Positions 56,772-64,000 of a stretch of 64,000 bases of DNA are shown in pieces; position 1 is the stretch's first letter; the number at the start of each line of letters is the position of its first letter. The notes below the pieces were generated by a model. It saw nothing but the letters and a program-made list of their open reading frames with translations. It was not told the DNA's origin and made no database searches. The stretch is from an uncultured Roseateles sp. (GTDB taxonomy: Bacteria; Pseudomonadota; Gammaproteobacteria; Burkholderiales; Burkholderiaceae_C): NCBI RefSeq assembly GCF_913777145.1, contig NZ_CAJYPS010000014.1, positions 124,001-188,000 on the forward strand, given 5' to 3'. The position numbers and the translations under genes are program-made.

Positions 56772-56792
56772 AAAGCTTCAGTGGTAAGCTTT
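56772..56792. promoter_or_regulatory. Seven-base inverted repeat before the FeeM-like gene
   Basis: AAAGCTT (56772-56778) and AAGCTTT (56786-56792) form a perfect dyad around CAGTGGT, 80 bases upstream of the N-acyl amino acid synthase start. The 21-base size and AT-rich arms look like a dimeric regulator site. A weak terminator for sapC is the alternative, since TTG follows. Confidence 0.35.
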
Positions 56793-56872
56793 TGTGAGGG
56801 GAGCCGTAAACGCTTGAGGCGCTGCCTAGACTGCGCCACCGCATCGGCACAGATGCGCAACAAAGCGTTGGG

Positions 56873-57568
56873 ATGATCACTTCATTGGATAAAGCTAGCC
56901 CGCGCGCCCGGCGCGCACCGCCACCGGAGGATGGGCCGGCACTCGAACTGGACAGCGACTTCGGTCGCCTGGACGGGGAAGCGTTGGGCCTCGTGGAGCG
57001 CCGCTACGGTGAGCGCGGCCTGGCCACGGCCAAGGAACGCTTCAGCAGTCGCAATGAAGACGGCGACGTGGTGTGTACCGTGCGCCAGGGCGAGGCGCTG
57101 ATAGGCACGCTCAGCGTGCGTTTCGACGGCCCCGGCGGTCTCAATGCCGACCTGCTGTTCGGCGCCGAACTGGCCGACTGGCGCGCCAGCGGCGAGACCC
57201 TGTGCGAATTCGGCGGCCTGGCCGTGGACCGCCATGCGCTGGACGGCAAGCGCCTGCTGGCGCAGCTCTTTCACCTCGGCTATTTGCATGCCCACCGGCG
57301 TGCCCGCTGCGACCGGCTGATCATCGAGGTCAACCCGCGGCACGTGGCCTTCTACCGGCGCTGGCTGGGCCTGCTGCCCTACACGACCGCACGCCACAAC
57401 CCGCGCGTGGATGCTCCGGCCGTGCTGATGAGCATGGACCTGTCCACCGCGCGCGAGCAGATCGCGCTGTGGGGTGGCAAGCCTGAGCTGCTGGCCCAGG
57501 CGCGCTGCCTCTACCCGCTGTTCTGGGACGCGGCCAAAGAGGCCGAGATGCTGGCCCGGCTGGGCTGA
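56873..57568 (+). CDS. N-acyl amino acid synthase, FeeM-type
   Basis: A 231-residue acyltransferase of the FeeM/autoinducer-synthase-like GNAT fold. The core lies at about 60-195, with SVRFDGPGGLNADLLFG, the family block LCEFGGLAVDRHALDGKRLL, and LIIEVNPRHVAFYRRWLGLL near residue 150. FeeM joins a fatty acyl group from acyl carrier protein to an amino acid such as tyrosine. Relatives also occur in exosortase-linked systems, but none of those genes is seen here. The C-terminal 45 residues (LLAQARCLYPLFWDAAKEAE) are helical. Acyl donor and acceptor are unknown. Confidence 0.8.
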   Translation: MITSLDKASPRARRAPPPEDGPALELDSDFGRLDGEALGLVERRYGERGLATAKERFSSRNEDGDVVCTVRQGEALIGTLSVRFDGPGGLNADLLFGAELADWRASGETLCEFGGLAVDRHALDGKRLLAQLFHLGYLHAHRRARCDRLIIEVNPRHVAFYRRWLGLLPYTTARHNPRVDAPAVLMSMDLSTAREQIALWGGKPELLAQARCLYPLFWDAAKEAEMLARLG

Positions 57569-57570
57569 AA

Positions 57571-57598
57571 ACGGCACGGCCCGCCGGGAGGCGGGCCG
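57571..57598. terminator. Terminator between convergent genes
   Basis: CGGCCCGCC (57577-57585) and GGCGGGCCG (57590-57598) form a 9-base stem with a GGGA loop. On the minus strand it is followed by TGCCGTTTTC, so it fits the end of the hydroxylase gene and may serve both directions. Confidence 0.6.
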
Positions 57599-57645
57599 CT
57601 TCACTGGGGCGATCAGCACGGCGGCATGCGGTGCCGCCCGTGCCG

Positions 57646-58350
57646 TCAGAGCAGGTCGCCGTTGTACTGGTTGACCTTGGCGGCCACCTTCTTGCCATAC
57701 AGCGGTGCGGCCAGGCCCCACAGCACGAAGTTGTTGACCAGGCGCGGCAGCCAGGGGAAGGGGCGCGGGATGTCCACGATCAGCACCGCGCGGATGTCGT
57801 CCGCGTGGTTCACCACCTCGTGCGGCCAGGAGTCGTCGAACATCACGCCTTCGCCTTCCTTCCAGGTGTAGGGCTGGCCCTTCACGATGATCTTGGGCGG
57901 GTTGTTCTTGGGCACGCGCAGGCCCAGGTGGTAGCGCAGGTAGCCCACATAGGGGCCGTCATGCTCGGGGATGGACTTGCCCGGCTCCAGCACCGAGAAG
58001 AAGGCCTGCAGCACGCCGGGCACCTTCTCCAGCGCGGCGCAGGTGGCGGGGCAGCGTGCGCGGTTGTTGCTGGGCTTGTGGCCCAGCAGGTCCAGCATGA
58101 AGACCTTCCAGTTGCCCTGCGTGGTGGCCGAGATCTCGGTGGCCGGGCGGTTCACGTCGTGGTAATTCGGCATGGCCACGCGCTCGGCCAGCAGCGCCGC
58201 GCATTCCGCCTGGATCTGCGGGAAGGCCTTCTCCAACTCGCGCAGCTCCGGGCAGATCTCGTCGATGTTGAAGAACACGGGGCGGCGGTCGTAGCCGGCG
58301 TAGCGCAGCAGGAAGTTGTTCACTGCGCGTTTGGGGGCGTGGTAGTCCAT
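57646..58350 (-). CDS. Aspartyl/asparaginyl beta-hydroxylase family protein
   Basis: A 234-residue protein of the AspH-type family of iron(II)/2-oxoglutarate oxygenases. The iron ligands are in SIPEHDGPYVGYLRYHLGL (first His, near 130) and DDSWPHEVVNHAD (second His, near 180), and the 2-oxoglutarate arginine in DDIRAVLIVDI. Bacterial relatives hydroxylate proteins or lipid A acyl chains (LpxO). A C-terminal hydrophobic stretch, LPRLVNNFVLWGLAAPLYG, could touch the membrane, as in LpxO. The substrate is unknown. Confidence 0.82.
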   Translation of the reverse strand: MDYHAPKRAVNNFLLRYAGYDRRPVFFNIDEICPELRELEKAFPQIQAECAALLAERVAMPNYHDVNRPATEISATTQGNWKVFMLDLLGHKPSNNRARCPATCAALEKVPGVLQAFFSVLEPGKSIPEHDGPYVGYLRYHLGLRVPKNNPPKIIVKGQPYTWKEGEGVMFDDSWPHEVVNHADDIRAVLIVDIPRPFPWLPRLVNNFVLWGLAAPLYGKKVAAKVNQYNGDLL

Positions 58351-58445
58351 GGTGGGTTCTCGCAGAGGCGTTGGCGCGGATTATCCCGGCCAATGCCGGC
58401 CTGCGCCGCGTGCCAGGGCTTGCGCGTGAGCACCCTTGATGCACA

Positions 58446-59183
58446 TCAAGCCGGCGCACCCAGGCGTTGCGACACCAGACTGGCCGCGGCGCGCAGCGGT
58501 TCGGCCAGCGGACCGTCTTCCCGCGTGTCGAAGCTGGCGCTGGGGCCTATGGCGGTGAGGGCCAGCACCAGGCGCCCGGCGGCGTCGAACACCGGCGCGG
58601 CCAGCGCACTGACGCCGGCGATCACGCCGTCACGCGATTCCGCCAGCCCGCGCTCGCGCACCTGCTGCAGCAGCGCCGGCTCGGGCAGGGCCTCGCCCAG
58701 CGCGGCGGCATCTTCCGCACGCAGCGCCGCGAACAGCCGGCCCGACGCGGTGCCGGCCAGGCTCATCACCGTGCCATGGCGCATGCTGATGTGCACCGGC
58801 GTAGGCCCCTCGGCCACGCGGACTATGGTGGGCCCGCGCGTGCCCCACACCGCGATCGCCACCGTGTGGCCCAGCTGTTCGGCCAGCGCCTCGATGACCG
58901 GCGTGGCCAGGCGGACCGGGTCGTATTGCTGCAGGCTGATCAGGCCCAGCTGCAGCGCCAGCGGCCCCAGGCCGTAGCGGCCGTCGTCCTGGGCCACCAG
59001 ACCGATCTTGATGAAGCTCACGAGATAAGGGTGGGCCTTGGCCGGCGGCATGCCGGCCTCGCGGGCCAGGTCCTTCAACGCCAGTGGCCGGCCCTGGTGG
59101 GCCAGTGCCCGCAGCAACTGGCCGCCCACCTCGATGCTCTGGATGCCGCGCGGCTGGCGGTCGGAGTGGGACTCGTCTCTCAT
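58446..59183 (-). CDS. IclR-family regulator of the homogentisate operon
   Basis: A 245-residue regulator with the IclR N-terminal winged helix (GIQSIEVGGQLLRALAHQG, LKDLAREAGMPPAKAHPYLV) and the C-terminal effector domain (VWGTRGPTIVRVAEGPTPVH, GTASGRLFAAL, AAPVFDAAGRLVLALTAIG). It is divergent from an aromatic catabolic operon ending in hmgA and fahA. The intergenic region carries a dyad that overlaps a good promoter, so it probably controls that operon. ATG at 59183 chosen; the open frame before it covers the promoter. Confidence 0.88.
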   Translation of the reverse strand: MRDESHSDRQPRGIQSIEVGGQLLRALAHQGRPLALKDLAREAGMPPAKAHPYLVSFIKIGLVAQDDGRYGLGPLALQLGLISLQQYDPVRLATPVIEALAEQLGHTVAIAVWGTRGPTIVRVAEGPTPVHISMRHGTVMSLAGTASGRLFAALRAEDAAALGEALPEPALLQQVRERGLAESRDGVIAGVSALAAPVFDAAGRLVLALTAIGPSASFDTREDGPLAEPLRAAASLVSQRLGAPA

Positions 59184-59198
59184 CGCAAAAATTCTATA

Positions 59199-59227
59199 TT
59201 GGCAAATGAATTTGTCATCGGTTAAAT
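59199..59227 (+). promoter_or_regulatory. Promoter with an operator in its spacer
   Basis: TTGGCA (59199-59204) and TTAAAT (59222-59227) are separated by 17 bases, a good sigma-70-type pair for the catabolic operon that starts at 59266. An imperfect dyad, TGGCAAAT-GA-ATTTGTCA (59200-59217), overlaps the -35 element and fills most of the spacer. A bound IclR dimer would cover the -35 element and most of the spacer. Confidence 0.6.
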
Positions 59228-59265
59228 TGGCCGCCGCGCCGACAGAGCGCAAGGAGACAAGCCCC

Positions 59266-60234
59266 ATGACCGGCAGCAAAGCCTTTGCTTCCCAGGCCGA
59301 CCTGGCCGAGAAGCGCATCAGCTTCGAGCAACTCTCGCCCCACGCCTGGGCCTACACCGCCGAGGGCGACCCCAACACCGGCGTGCTCATCGGCCGCGAC
59401 GCGGTGATGGTGGTGGACACCCAGGCCACGCCGGTGATGGCGGCCGACGTGATACGCCGCATCCGCGAGATCACGCCGCTGCCCATCAAGTACGTGCTGC
59501 TGAGCCACTACCACGCAGTGCGGGTGCTGGGCGCGTCGGCCTTTGTGGCCGAAGGCCTGGAGCAGGTGATCGCCAGCGACGCGACGCTGGCCCTCATCCA
59601 GGAGCGCGGCGAGCAGGACAAGGCCAGCGAGATAGGCCGCTTCCCGCGGCTGTTCCGCAATGTCGAGTCGGTGCCGGCCGGCCTGACCTGGCCCACGCTC
59701 ACCTTCAGCGGCCGGCTGAGCCTGGACCTGGGCGGCGTGAAGGTCGAGATGTTCTCGCCGGGGCGCGGCCACACGGCCGGCGACACCGTGGCCTGGCTGC
59801 CCGAGGAGCGCGTGCTGTTCAGCGGCGACCTGGTGGAGTTCGACGCCACGCCCTACTGCGGCGACGCGCACTTCGCCGACTGGCCCGCCACGCTGGACGC
59901 GATCGCCGCGCTGCAGCCCCAGGCCCTGGTGCCGGGGCGCGGCCCCGCGCTGCGCGGCGAGGCCCAGGTCGCGGCCGGCCTGGCCGGCACACGCGCCTTC
60001 GTCAGCGAGCTCTATGCGGCGGTGCAGGCCGGCCGCGCCGCGGGCGAAGACCTCAAGACCGTCTACCAGCGTGCGATGGCCGCGCTGCGCCCGCGTTACG
60101 GCCACTGGGTGATCTTCGACCACTGCATGCCCTTCGACGTGAGCCGGGCCTTCGACGAGGCCGGCGGCACCGCCCACCCGCGCATCTGGACTGCCGAGCG
60201 CGACCGCTACATGTGGGCCGCGCTTGAGGGTTGA
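59266..60234 (+). CDS. Metallo-beta-lactamase-fold protein with altered metal motif
   Basis: A 322-residue protein of the metallo-beta-lactamase fold: GVLIGRDAVMVVDTQATP, LLSHYHAVRVLGASAF, GRGHTAGDTVAWLPEE and LFSGDLVEFDATPYCG. The usual HxHxDH site reads HYHAVR, so the Asp and third His are missing, while the later His and Asp are present. Either one metal is bound or the activity differs. AAGGAG precedes the ATG. It is the first gene of the operon with the FAD monooxygenase and hmgA. A hydrolase acting on an aromatic intermediate is conceivable, but nothing identifies the substrate. Confidence 0.78.
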   Translation: MTGSKAFASQADLAEKRISFEQLSPHAWAYTAEGDPNTGVLIGRDAVMVVDTQATPVMAADVIRRIREITPLPIKYVLLSHYHAVRVLGASAFVAEGLEQVIASDATLALIQERGEQDKASEIGRFPRLFRNVESVPAGLTWPTLTFSGRLSLDLGGVKVEMFSPGRGHTAGDTVAWLPEERVLFSGDLVEFDATPYCGDAHFADWPATLDAIAALQPQALVPGRGPALRGEAQVAAGLAGTRAFVSELYAAVQAGRAAGEDLKTVYQRAMAALRPRYGHWVIFDHCMPFDVSRAFDEAGGTAHPRIWTAERDRYMWAALEG

Positions 60235-60238
60235 GGCC

Positions 60239-61846
60239 ATGGCCTTTGCCTACCGCCAGAGCGAGGAGCAGCGCCTGGGCCGCCCGCAGCGCCATGCGGT
60301 GGTGGTGATAGGCGCCGGCCCGGTGGGGCTGACGCTGGCGCTGGAGCTGGCCCGCCACGGCCAGGCCGTGTTGGTGCTGGACGACAACGACGAGCTCAGC
60401 AGCGGCTCGCGCGCCGTGTGCTGGGCGCAGAAGTCGCTGGAGGTGTTTGCCCGCCACGAACTGCCCGGTGGTGCCAGCGTGGCCGATGCGCTGCTGGCGC
60501 GCGGCGTGCGCTGGCAGCGGGGCCGCGTCTTTCATGGCGAGCGCGAGGCCTATGCCTTCGACCTCCAGCCCCAGCCCGGCCACCGCCTGCCGGCCATGCT
60601 CAATCTGCAGCAGTGCGAGGTGGAGCAGCGCCTGGTGGAGGCCTGTGCGCTGCGGCCCGAGGTCGAGCTGCGCTGGAAGCACGAGCTCATCGGCCTCACG
60701 CAGACGGACCAGGGCGTGCAGCTCGACGTGCGCACGCCCGACGGCCTGTTCGAGATGCGGGCCGACTGGGTGGTGGCCTGCGACGGCGCGCGCAGCCCCA
60801 CGCGCACGCTGCTGGGCATTCCATTCGTGGGCCAGGCCTTCGAGGACCGCTTCCTGATTGCCGACGTGAGGCTCGCGCCCGACGCGCGCCCGCGCGGGCT
60901 GGACCCGGCGCGGCCGGAGCGCTGGTTCTGGTTCGACCCGCCGTTCCACCGCGGCCAGTCGGTGCTGCTGCATGCGCAGGCCGACGGCGTGTGGCGCATC
61001 GACTTCCAGCTCGGCCGCCAGGCCGACGCGCAGGCCGAGCGTGAGCCCGGCCGCGTGCGCTCGCGCGTGGCGGCCATGCTGGGCGAGGGCGTGGAGTTCG
61101 AGCTGGCCTGGGTGTCGGTCTACCAGTTCGCCTGCCGGCGCGCGCAGCGCTGGCGCGAGGGCCGGGTCTTGCTGGCCGGCGACGCGGCCCACCAGGTGTC
61201 GCCCTTCGGCGCGCGTGGCGCCAACAGCGGCGTGCAGGATGCCGAGAACCTGGCCTGGAAGCTGGCCGCCGTCTGCCGCGGTGCGGCCGGCGCGGCGCTG
61301 CTGGACAGCTACGAGTCCGAGCGCCAGCGGGCGGCGGACGACAACATCGCCCACTCCACCCGCGCGACCGACTTCATCAGCCCGCACAGCGCGCTCAGCC
61401 GCCGCCTGCAGCGCGCGGTGCTGGACCTGGCCGAGCACCAGCCCTGGGCGCGCCCGCTGGTCAACAGCGGGCGGCTGTCCACGCCCAGCGACCTGGCCGG
61501 CTCGCCGCTGCTGACGCCCGACGAAGAGCCTTGGCCCGGCGGCCCCGAGCCGGGGCAGACGCTGCCGGATGCGCCGCTGCCCGCACCCCTGCCAGGAGCC
61601 TGGTTCAGCGCGTTGCAGGGGCAGCCCTTGCTGTTGGCTTTTGGTGAGTCGGCGGCAGCGCCGCGGGGCTGCGCGACGCTGTGCCTGCCGGCCCAGGGCC
61701 TGGCCGCCGAGCGGCTGGCGGCCGGGGAGGGCGCGCACTACCTGCTGCGCCCCGACGCGGTGGTGGCCGCCCGCTGGCGCCGCCCGCCCACGCCGGCTGC
61801 GCTGCATGCCGCCTGGCAACGACTCTGGGGAGGCGCCCATGGCTGA
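60239..61846 (+). CDS. FAD-dependent aromatic monooxygenase (MhpA-like)
   Basis: A 535-residue flavoprotein hydroxylase of the class A group. The FAD-binding motif VVVIGAGPVGLTLALELARH is at about 23-42, the DG motif WVVACDGARSPTR at about 180, and the GD motif VLLAGDAAHQVSPFGARGAN at about 312. The C-terminal 130 residues form the thioredoxin-like tail of phenol/MhpA-type enzymes. Such enzymes use NAD(P)H and oxygen to hydroxylate phenolic rings. In this operon it probably feeds a hydroxylated aromatic acid into the homogentisate route. It starts four bases after the preceding stop. Confidence 0.85.
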   Translation: MAFAYRQSEEQRLGRPQRHAVVVIGAGPVGLTLALELARHGQAVLVLDDNDELSSGSRAVCWAQKSLEVFARHELPGGASVADALLARGVRWQRGRVFHGEREAYAFDLQPQPGHRLPAMLNLQQCEVEQRLVEACALRPEVELRWKHELIGLTQTDQGVQLDVRTPDGLFEMRADWVVACDGARSPTRTLLGIPFVGQAFEDRFLIADVRLAPDARPRGLDPARPERWFWFDPPFHRGQSVLLHAQADGVWRIDFQLGRQADAQAEREPGRVRSRVAAMLGEGVEFELAWVSVYQFACRRAQRWREGRVLLAGDAAHQVSPFGARGANSGVQDAENLAWKLAAVCRGAAGAALLDSYESERQRAADDNIAHSTRATDFISPHSALSRRLQRAVLDLAEHQPWARPLVNSGRLSTPSDLAGSPLLTPDEEPWPGGPEPGQTLPDAPLPAPLPGAWFSALQGQPLLLAFGESAAAPRGCATLCLPAQGLAAERLAAGEGAHYLLRPDAVVAARWRRPPTPAALHAAWQRLWGGAHG

Positions 61847-62105
61847 GCTGAACCTGCCGCTGCGCAGCGGCCCCGAGGTGGACCGCCTCTATGCCGAGCT
61901 GATCGCCGCCCAGGCCGACCTCAGCGACGAGGCCGCGGCCGACTGGCTGGCCCGCCTGACCCTGATCCTGTGCCAGCACATCGGCGACCCCGAGGTGCTG
62001 AGGCAGGCGTTCGCGCTCGCGCGCGACTCTTCCGAATCTGCGCTCGCGCGCGAACCCTCCACACCAGCGTTGGCACGCGACCCTTCTGGAACAAGACATG
62101 ACTGA
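61839..62105 (+). CDS. DUF2783 protein with a repetitive tail
   Basis: An 88-residue protein. Residues 1-60 match DUF2783 in outline ([40 protein letters not shown]), a short helical family that accompanies FAD monooxygenases of this type. Residues 58-85 are three copies of a nine-residue unit, ALAR(D/E)(P/S)S, encoded by a 27-base tandem repeat. The start overlaps the monooxygenase end by eight bases and the stop overlaps the hmgA start. Function unknown; a small partner of the monooxygenase is a fair guess. Confidence 0.72.
   Translation: MAELNLPLRSGPEVDRLYAELIAAQADLSDEAAADWLARLTLILCQHIGDPEVLRQAFALARDSSESALAREPSTPALARDPSGTRHD
62013..62093 (+). repeat. Three 27-base tandem repeats
   Basis: Units begin at 62013, 62040 and 62067. 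The first two share GCGCTCGCGCGCGA exactly; the third begins GCGTTGGCACGCGA and is more diverged. The length is a multiple of three, so the repeat adds nine residues per copy to the DUF2783 protein and ends just before the hmgA start codon. Confidence 0.85.
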
Positions 62106-63396
62106 ACTGAGCTACCTCGCCGGCTTCGGCAACCAGCACCAGAGCGAGGCCCGACCCGGCGCGCTGCCCGTGGGCCGCAACAGCCCGCAGCGCGTGGCGC
62201 TGGGCCTGTATGCGGAGCTGCTGTCCGGCAGCGCCTTCACCGCCGCCCGCGCCGAGAACCAGCGCAGCTGGCTGTACCGCCGCCAGCCCTCGGTGGTGGT
62301 GGGTGGCTACCAGCCGCTGGCCGCGCCGCTCTGGCGCAGCGGTGCGGCCGAGGGCGAGCTGGCGCCGCCCGACCCGCTGCGCTGGCACCCGCTGCCGGGC
62401 GAGGCCGGCCAGGACTTTGTGGACAGCCTGCGCACGCTGGTGGTCAACGGCGATCCGGCCGCTCAGCTGGGCATGGGCGCCCATGTCTATGCGCTGGACC
62501 GCGCGATGGGCCGGCGCGCGCTGGTGAACGCCGACGGCGAGATGCTGCTGGTGCCGCAGCAGGGGCGGCTGCTCATCACCACCGAGCTGGGCCGGCTGGA
62601 AGTGGCGCCGGGCTATATCGCGCTGCTGCCGCGCGGCCTGGCCTTCAAGGTGGACCCGCTGGACGGCGAGGGCCAGCTGCACCGCGGCTATGTGTGCGAG
62701 AACTTCGGTGCCGCTTTTCGTCTGCCCGAGCTCGGCCCCATAGGCTCCAACGGCCTGGCGAACGCGCGCGACTTCGAGGCACCCGTGGCCTGGTTTGAGC
62801 ATGAAGCGGGTGCCTACGAGATCGTCAAGCGCTACGGCGGCCGCCTGTGGCGTGCGACGCAGGTCCACAGCCCCTTCAACGTGGTCGCCTGGCATGGCAA
62901 TCTCGCCCCCTGCCGCTACGAGCTGGCGCGCTTCATGACCATCAACACGGTCAGCTTCGACCACCCCGACCCCAGCATCTTCACGGTGTTGACCAGCCCC
63001 AGCGACACGCCGGGCTGGGCCAATGTGGACTTCGTGATCTTCCCGCCGCGCTGGATGGTGGCCGAGGACACCTTCCGCCCGCCCTGGTACCACCGCAACG
63101 TGATGAGCGAGTTCATGGGCCTGGTGCTGGGTCAGTACGATGCCAAGCCCGGCGGCTTCAAGCCCGGCGGCGCCAGCCTGCACAACTCCATGGTGCCGCA
63201 CGGGCCCGACACCGAGGCCTTTGCCAAGGCCAGCGCCGCCACGCTGCAACCCCACAAGCTGGAGGCCACCATGGCCTTCATGTTCGAAACCCGCTGGCCG
63301 CTGAGGCCCACCGCCTGGGCGCTGCAGAGTGCGCCGCTGGACACCGCCTATGCCGACTGCTGGCAGGGCCTGAAGGATGAGTTCCCCCATGCTTGA
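62098..63396 (+). CDS. hmgA: Homogentisate 1,2-dioxygenase
   Basis: A 432-residue iron(II) dioxygenase that opens the ring of homogentisate to maleylacetoacetate, a central step of tyrosine and phenylacetate-type catabolism. Visible marks: [13 protein letters not shown] at the N-terminus, [33 protein letters not shown], and the iron ligands in [14 protein letters not shown] (His and Glu) and NSMVPHGPD (His). Length agrees with the family. Start overlaps the DUF2783 stop and its own stop overlaps the fumarylacetoacetase start. Confidence 0.96.
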   Translation: MTELSYLAGFGNQHQSEARPGALPVGRNSPQRVALGLYAELLSGSAFTAARAENQRSWLYRRQPSVVVGGYQPLAAPLWRSGAAEGELAPPDPLRWHPLPGEAGQDFVDSLRTLVVNGDPAAQLGMGAHVYALDRAMGRRALVNADGEMLLVPQQGRLLITTELGRLEVAPGYIALLPRGLAFKVDPLDGEGQLHRGYVCENFGAAFRLPELGPIGSNGLANARDFEAPVAWFEHEAGAYEIVKRYGGRLWRATQVHSPFNVVAWHGNLAPCRYELARFMTINTVSFDHPDPSIFTVLTSPSDTPGWANVDFVIFPPRWMVAEDTFRPPWYHRNVMSEFMGLVLGQYDAKPGGFKPGGASLHNSMVPHGPDTEAFAKASAATLQPHKLEATMAFMFETRWPLRPTAWALQSAPLDTAYADCWQGLKDEFPHA

Positions 63397-64000
63397 TCAC
63401 ACGCACGACCCCGCCGCCCGCTCCTGGGTGGATGCCGCCAACGCCGAGGGCACGGACTTCCCGCTGCAGAACCTGCCGCTTTGCCGCTTTCGCCGCCAGG
63501 GCACGGCCGAGCCCTGGCGCGTGGGCGTGGGCATTGGCGACCAGATCCTGGACCTGTCGGGCTGGGGCGTGGACGACATGAACGCGCTGATGGGCCGCTC
63601 CAAGGCCGAGCGGGTCGCGCTGCGGCACCGGTTGTTCGATGCGCTCAAGGAGGGCGCGCCACGCCTGGACCTGCTGCCCCAGGCGCTGGCCGAGTTCACC
63701 GTGCCCTGCCGCGTGGGCGACTACACCGACTTCTACACCGGCATCCACCACGCCCGCGCGGTGGGCGCGCTGTTCCGCCCGGACAACCCGCTGCTGCCCA
63801 ACTACCAGTGGGTGCCCATCGGCTACCACGGCCGCAGCAGCTCCATCGTGGTGAGCGGCACGCCGTTGCGCCGGCCGCGCGGCCAGGTCAAGCCGCCGGA
63901 TGCGACGGTGCCGGTGTTCAAGCCCAGCGAGCGCATCGACTTCGAGCTGGAGCTGGGCCTGTACGTGGGCCCGGGCAATGCGCTGGGCCAGCCCTTCGGC
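63389..64000 (+). CDS. fahA: Fumarylacetoacetase (3' end outside window)
   Basis: The first 204 codons of fumarylacetoacetate hydrolase, the last enzyme of the homogentisate route, which yields fumarate and acetoacetate. The frame is open to the right edge. Family marks are [31 protein letters not shown] with the metal-binding Asp, [17 protein letters not shown], and [17 protein letters not shown] with metal-binding Glu. The ATG at 63389 overlaps the end of hmgA by eight bases. A maleylacetoacetate isomerase gene would be expected further right. Confidence 0.93.
   Translation, partial: MLDHTHDPAARSWVDAANAEGTDFPLQNLPLCRFRRQGTAEPWRVGVGIGDQILDLSGWGVDDMNALMGRSKAERVALRHRLFDALKEGAPRLDLLPQALAEFTVPCRVGDYTDFYTGIHHARAVGALFRPDNPLLPNYQWVPIGYHGRSSSIVVSGTPLRRPRGQVKPPDATVPVFKPSERIDFELELGLYVGPGNALGQPFG

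Noticed and set aside
1-64000. CRISPR arrays, insertion sequences, prophage genes and rRNA operons
   Set aside because: No regularly spaced repeats, transposase, integrase or phage structural motifs and no conserved rRNA sequence were seen on either strand.

Overview
The window is GC-rich (roughly 70 %), tightly packed bacterial chromosome. Its gene families point to a betaproteobacterium of the order Burkholderiales, probably the Rubrivivax/Leptothrix/Roseateles side; this is an inference from gene content (recJ beside a COG4255-like gene, ppk-sixA, a homogentisate cluster with DUF2783, Zur beside ZigA and ZrgA) and not from a marker gene. I see no phage, insertion sequence, CRISPR array or rRNA. 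One tRNA (Ser-UGA) is present. Many neighbouring genes overlap by 1-8 bases, often as ATGA, so translational coupling is common.

Layout. 1-4181: a zinc-limitation locus, with an incomplete ABC exporter-like permease, its ATPase, a ZrgA-like (DUF2796) protein, the GTPase ZigA and a ZIP transporter on the minus strand, divergent from the repressor gene zur across a candidate Fur-family operator. 4285-7006: a membrane-anchored hydrolase, a P1-family peptidase and an unknown anchored protein. 7040-15650: a minus-strand operon in which a TonB-dependent receptor is followed by a TTC38-like TPR protein, a natural fusion of a peptide-binding protein with a DppB-type permease, a DppC-type permease and a double ATPase. 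15890-25900: a small secreted repeat protein, YciO-type Sua5 protein, PHP phosphatase, EAL-CBS-GGDEF protein, recJ, a COG4255-like gene, ppk, sixA and a Crp/Fnr regulator. 26058-27950: an isolated flgH with three small unknown genes.

28348-39550 is a complete nitrate assimilation block: NrtABD-type nitrate importer behind a leader with a strong terminator, a convergent ANTAR/P-box antiterminator-type regulator, nirBD, nasA and cobA (siroheme supply). 39643-46754 is a signalling region: a BLUF photoreceptor overlapping tail-to-tail with a phosphorylation-dead response regulator, a chemoreceptor plus EAL protein behind a structured leader, and a two-component system divergent from a periplasmic binding protein. 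46773-53547: a Crp-like regulator, an Lrp-type regulator divergent from a three-enzyme fusion (cysteine desulfurase, persulfide dioxygenase-like, rhodanese), a small basic protein, a signal-less trypsin-like peptidase, a cold-shock protein and a lipase-like protein. 53576-58350: tRNA-Ser, apaH, a CorC/TlyC-type protein, SapC, a FeeM-type N-acyl amino acid synthase and an aspartyl/asparaginyl hydroxylase. 58446-64000: an IclR regulator divergent from an aromatic catabolic operon (metallo-beta-lactamase-fold protein, FAD monooxygenase, DUF2783, hmgA, fahA running off the end).

The observations I find most worth testing are the receptor/TTC38/binding protein-permease operon, the cysteine desulfurase-dioxygenase-rhodanese fusion with its Lrp neighbour, the BLUF/pseudo-receiver pair, the signal-less trypsin-like peptidase, and the attenuator-like leader of the nitrate operon. 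All functional statements rest on motif reading by eye; no database search was run.
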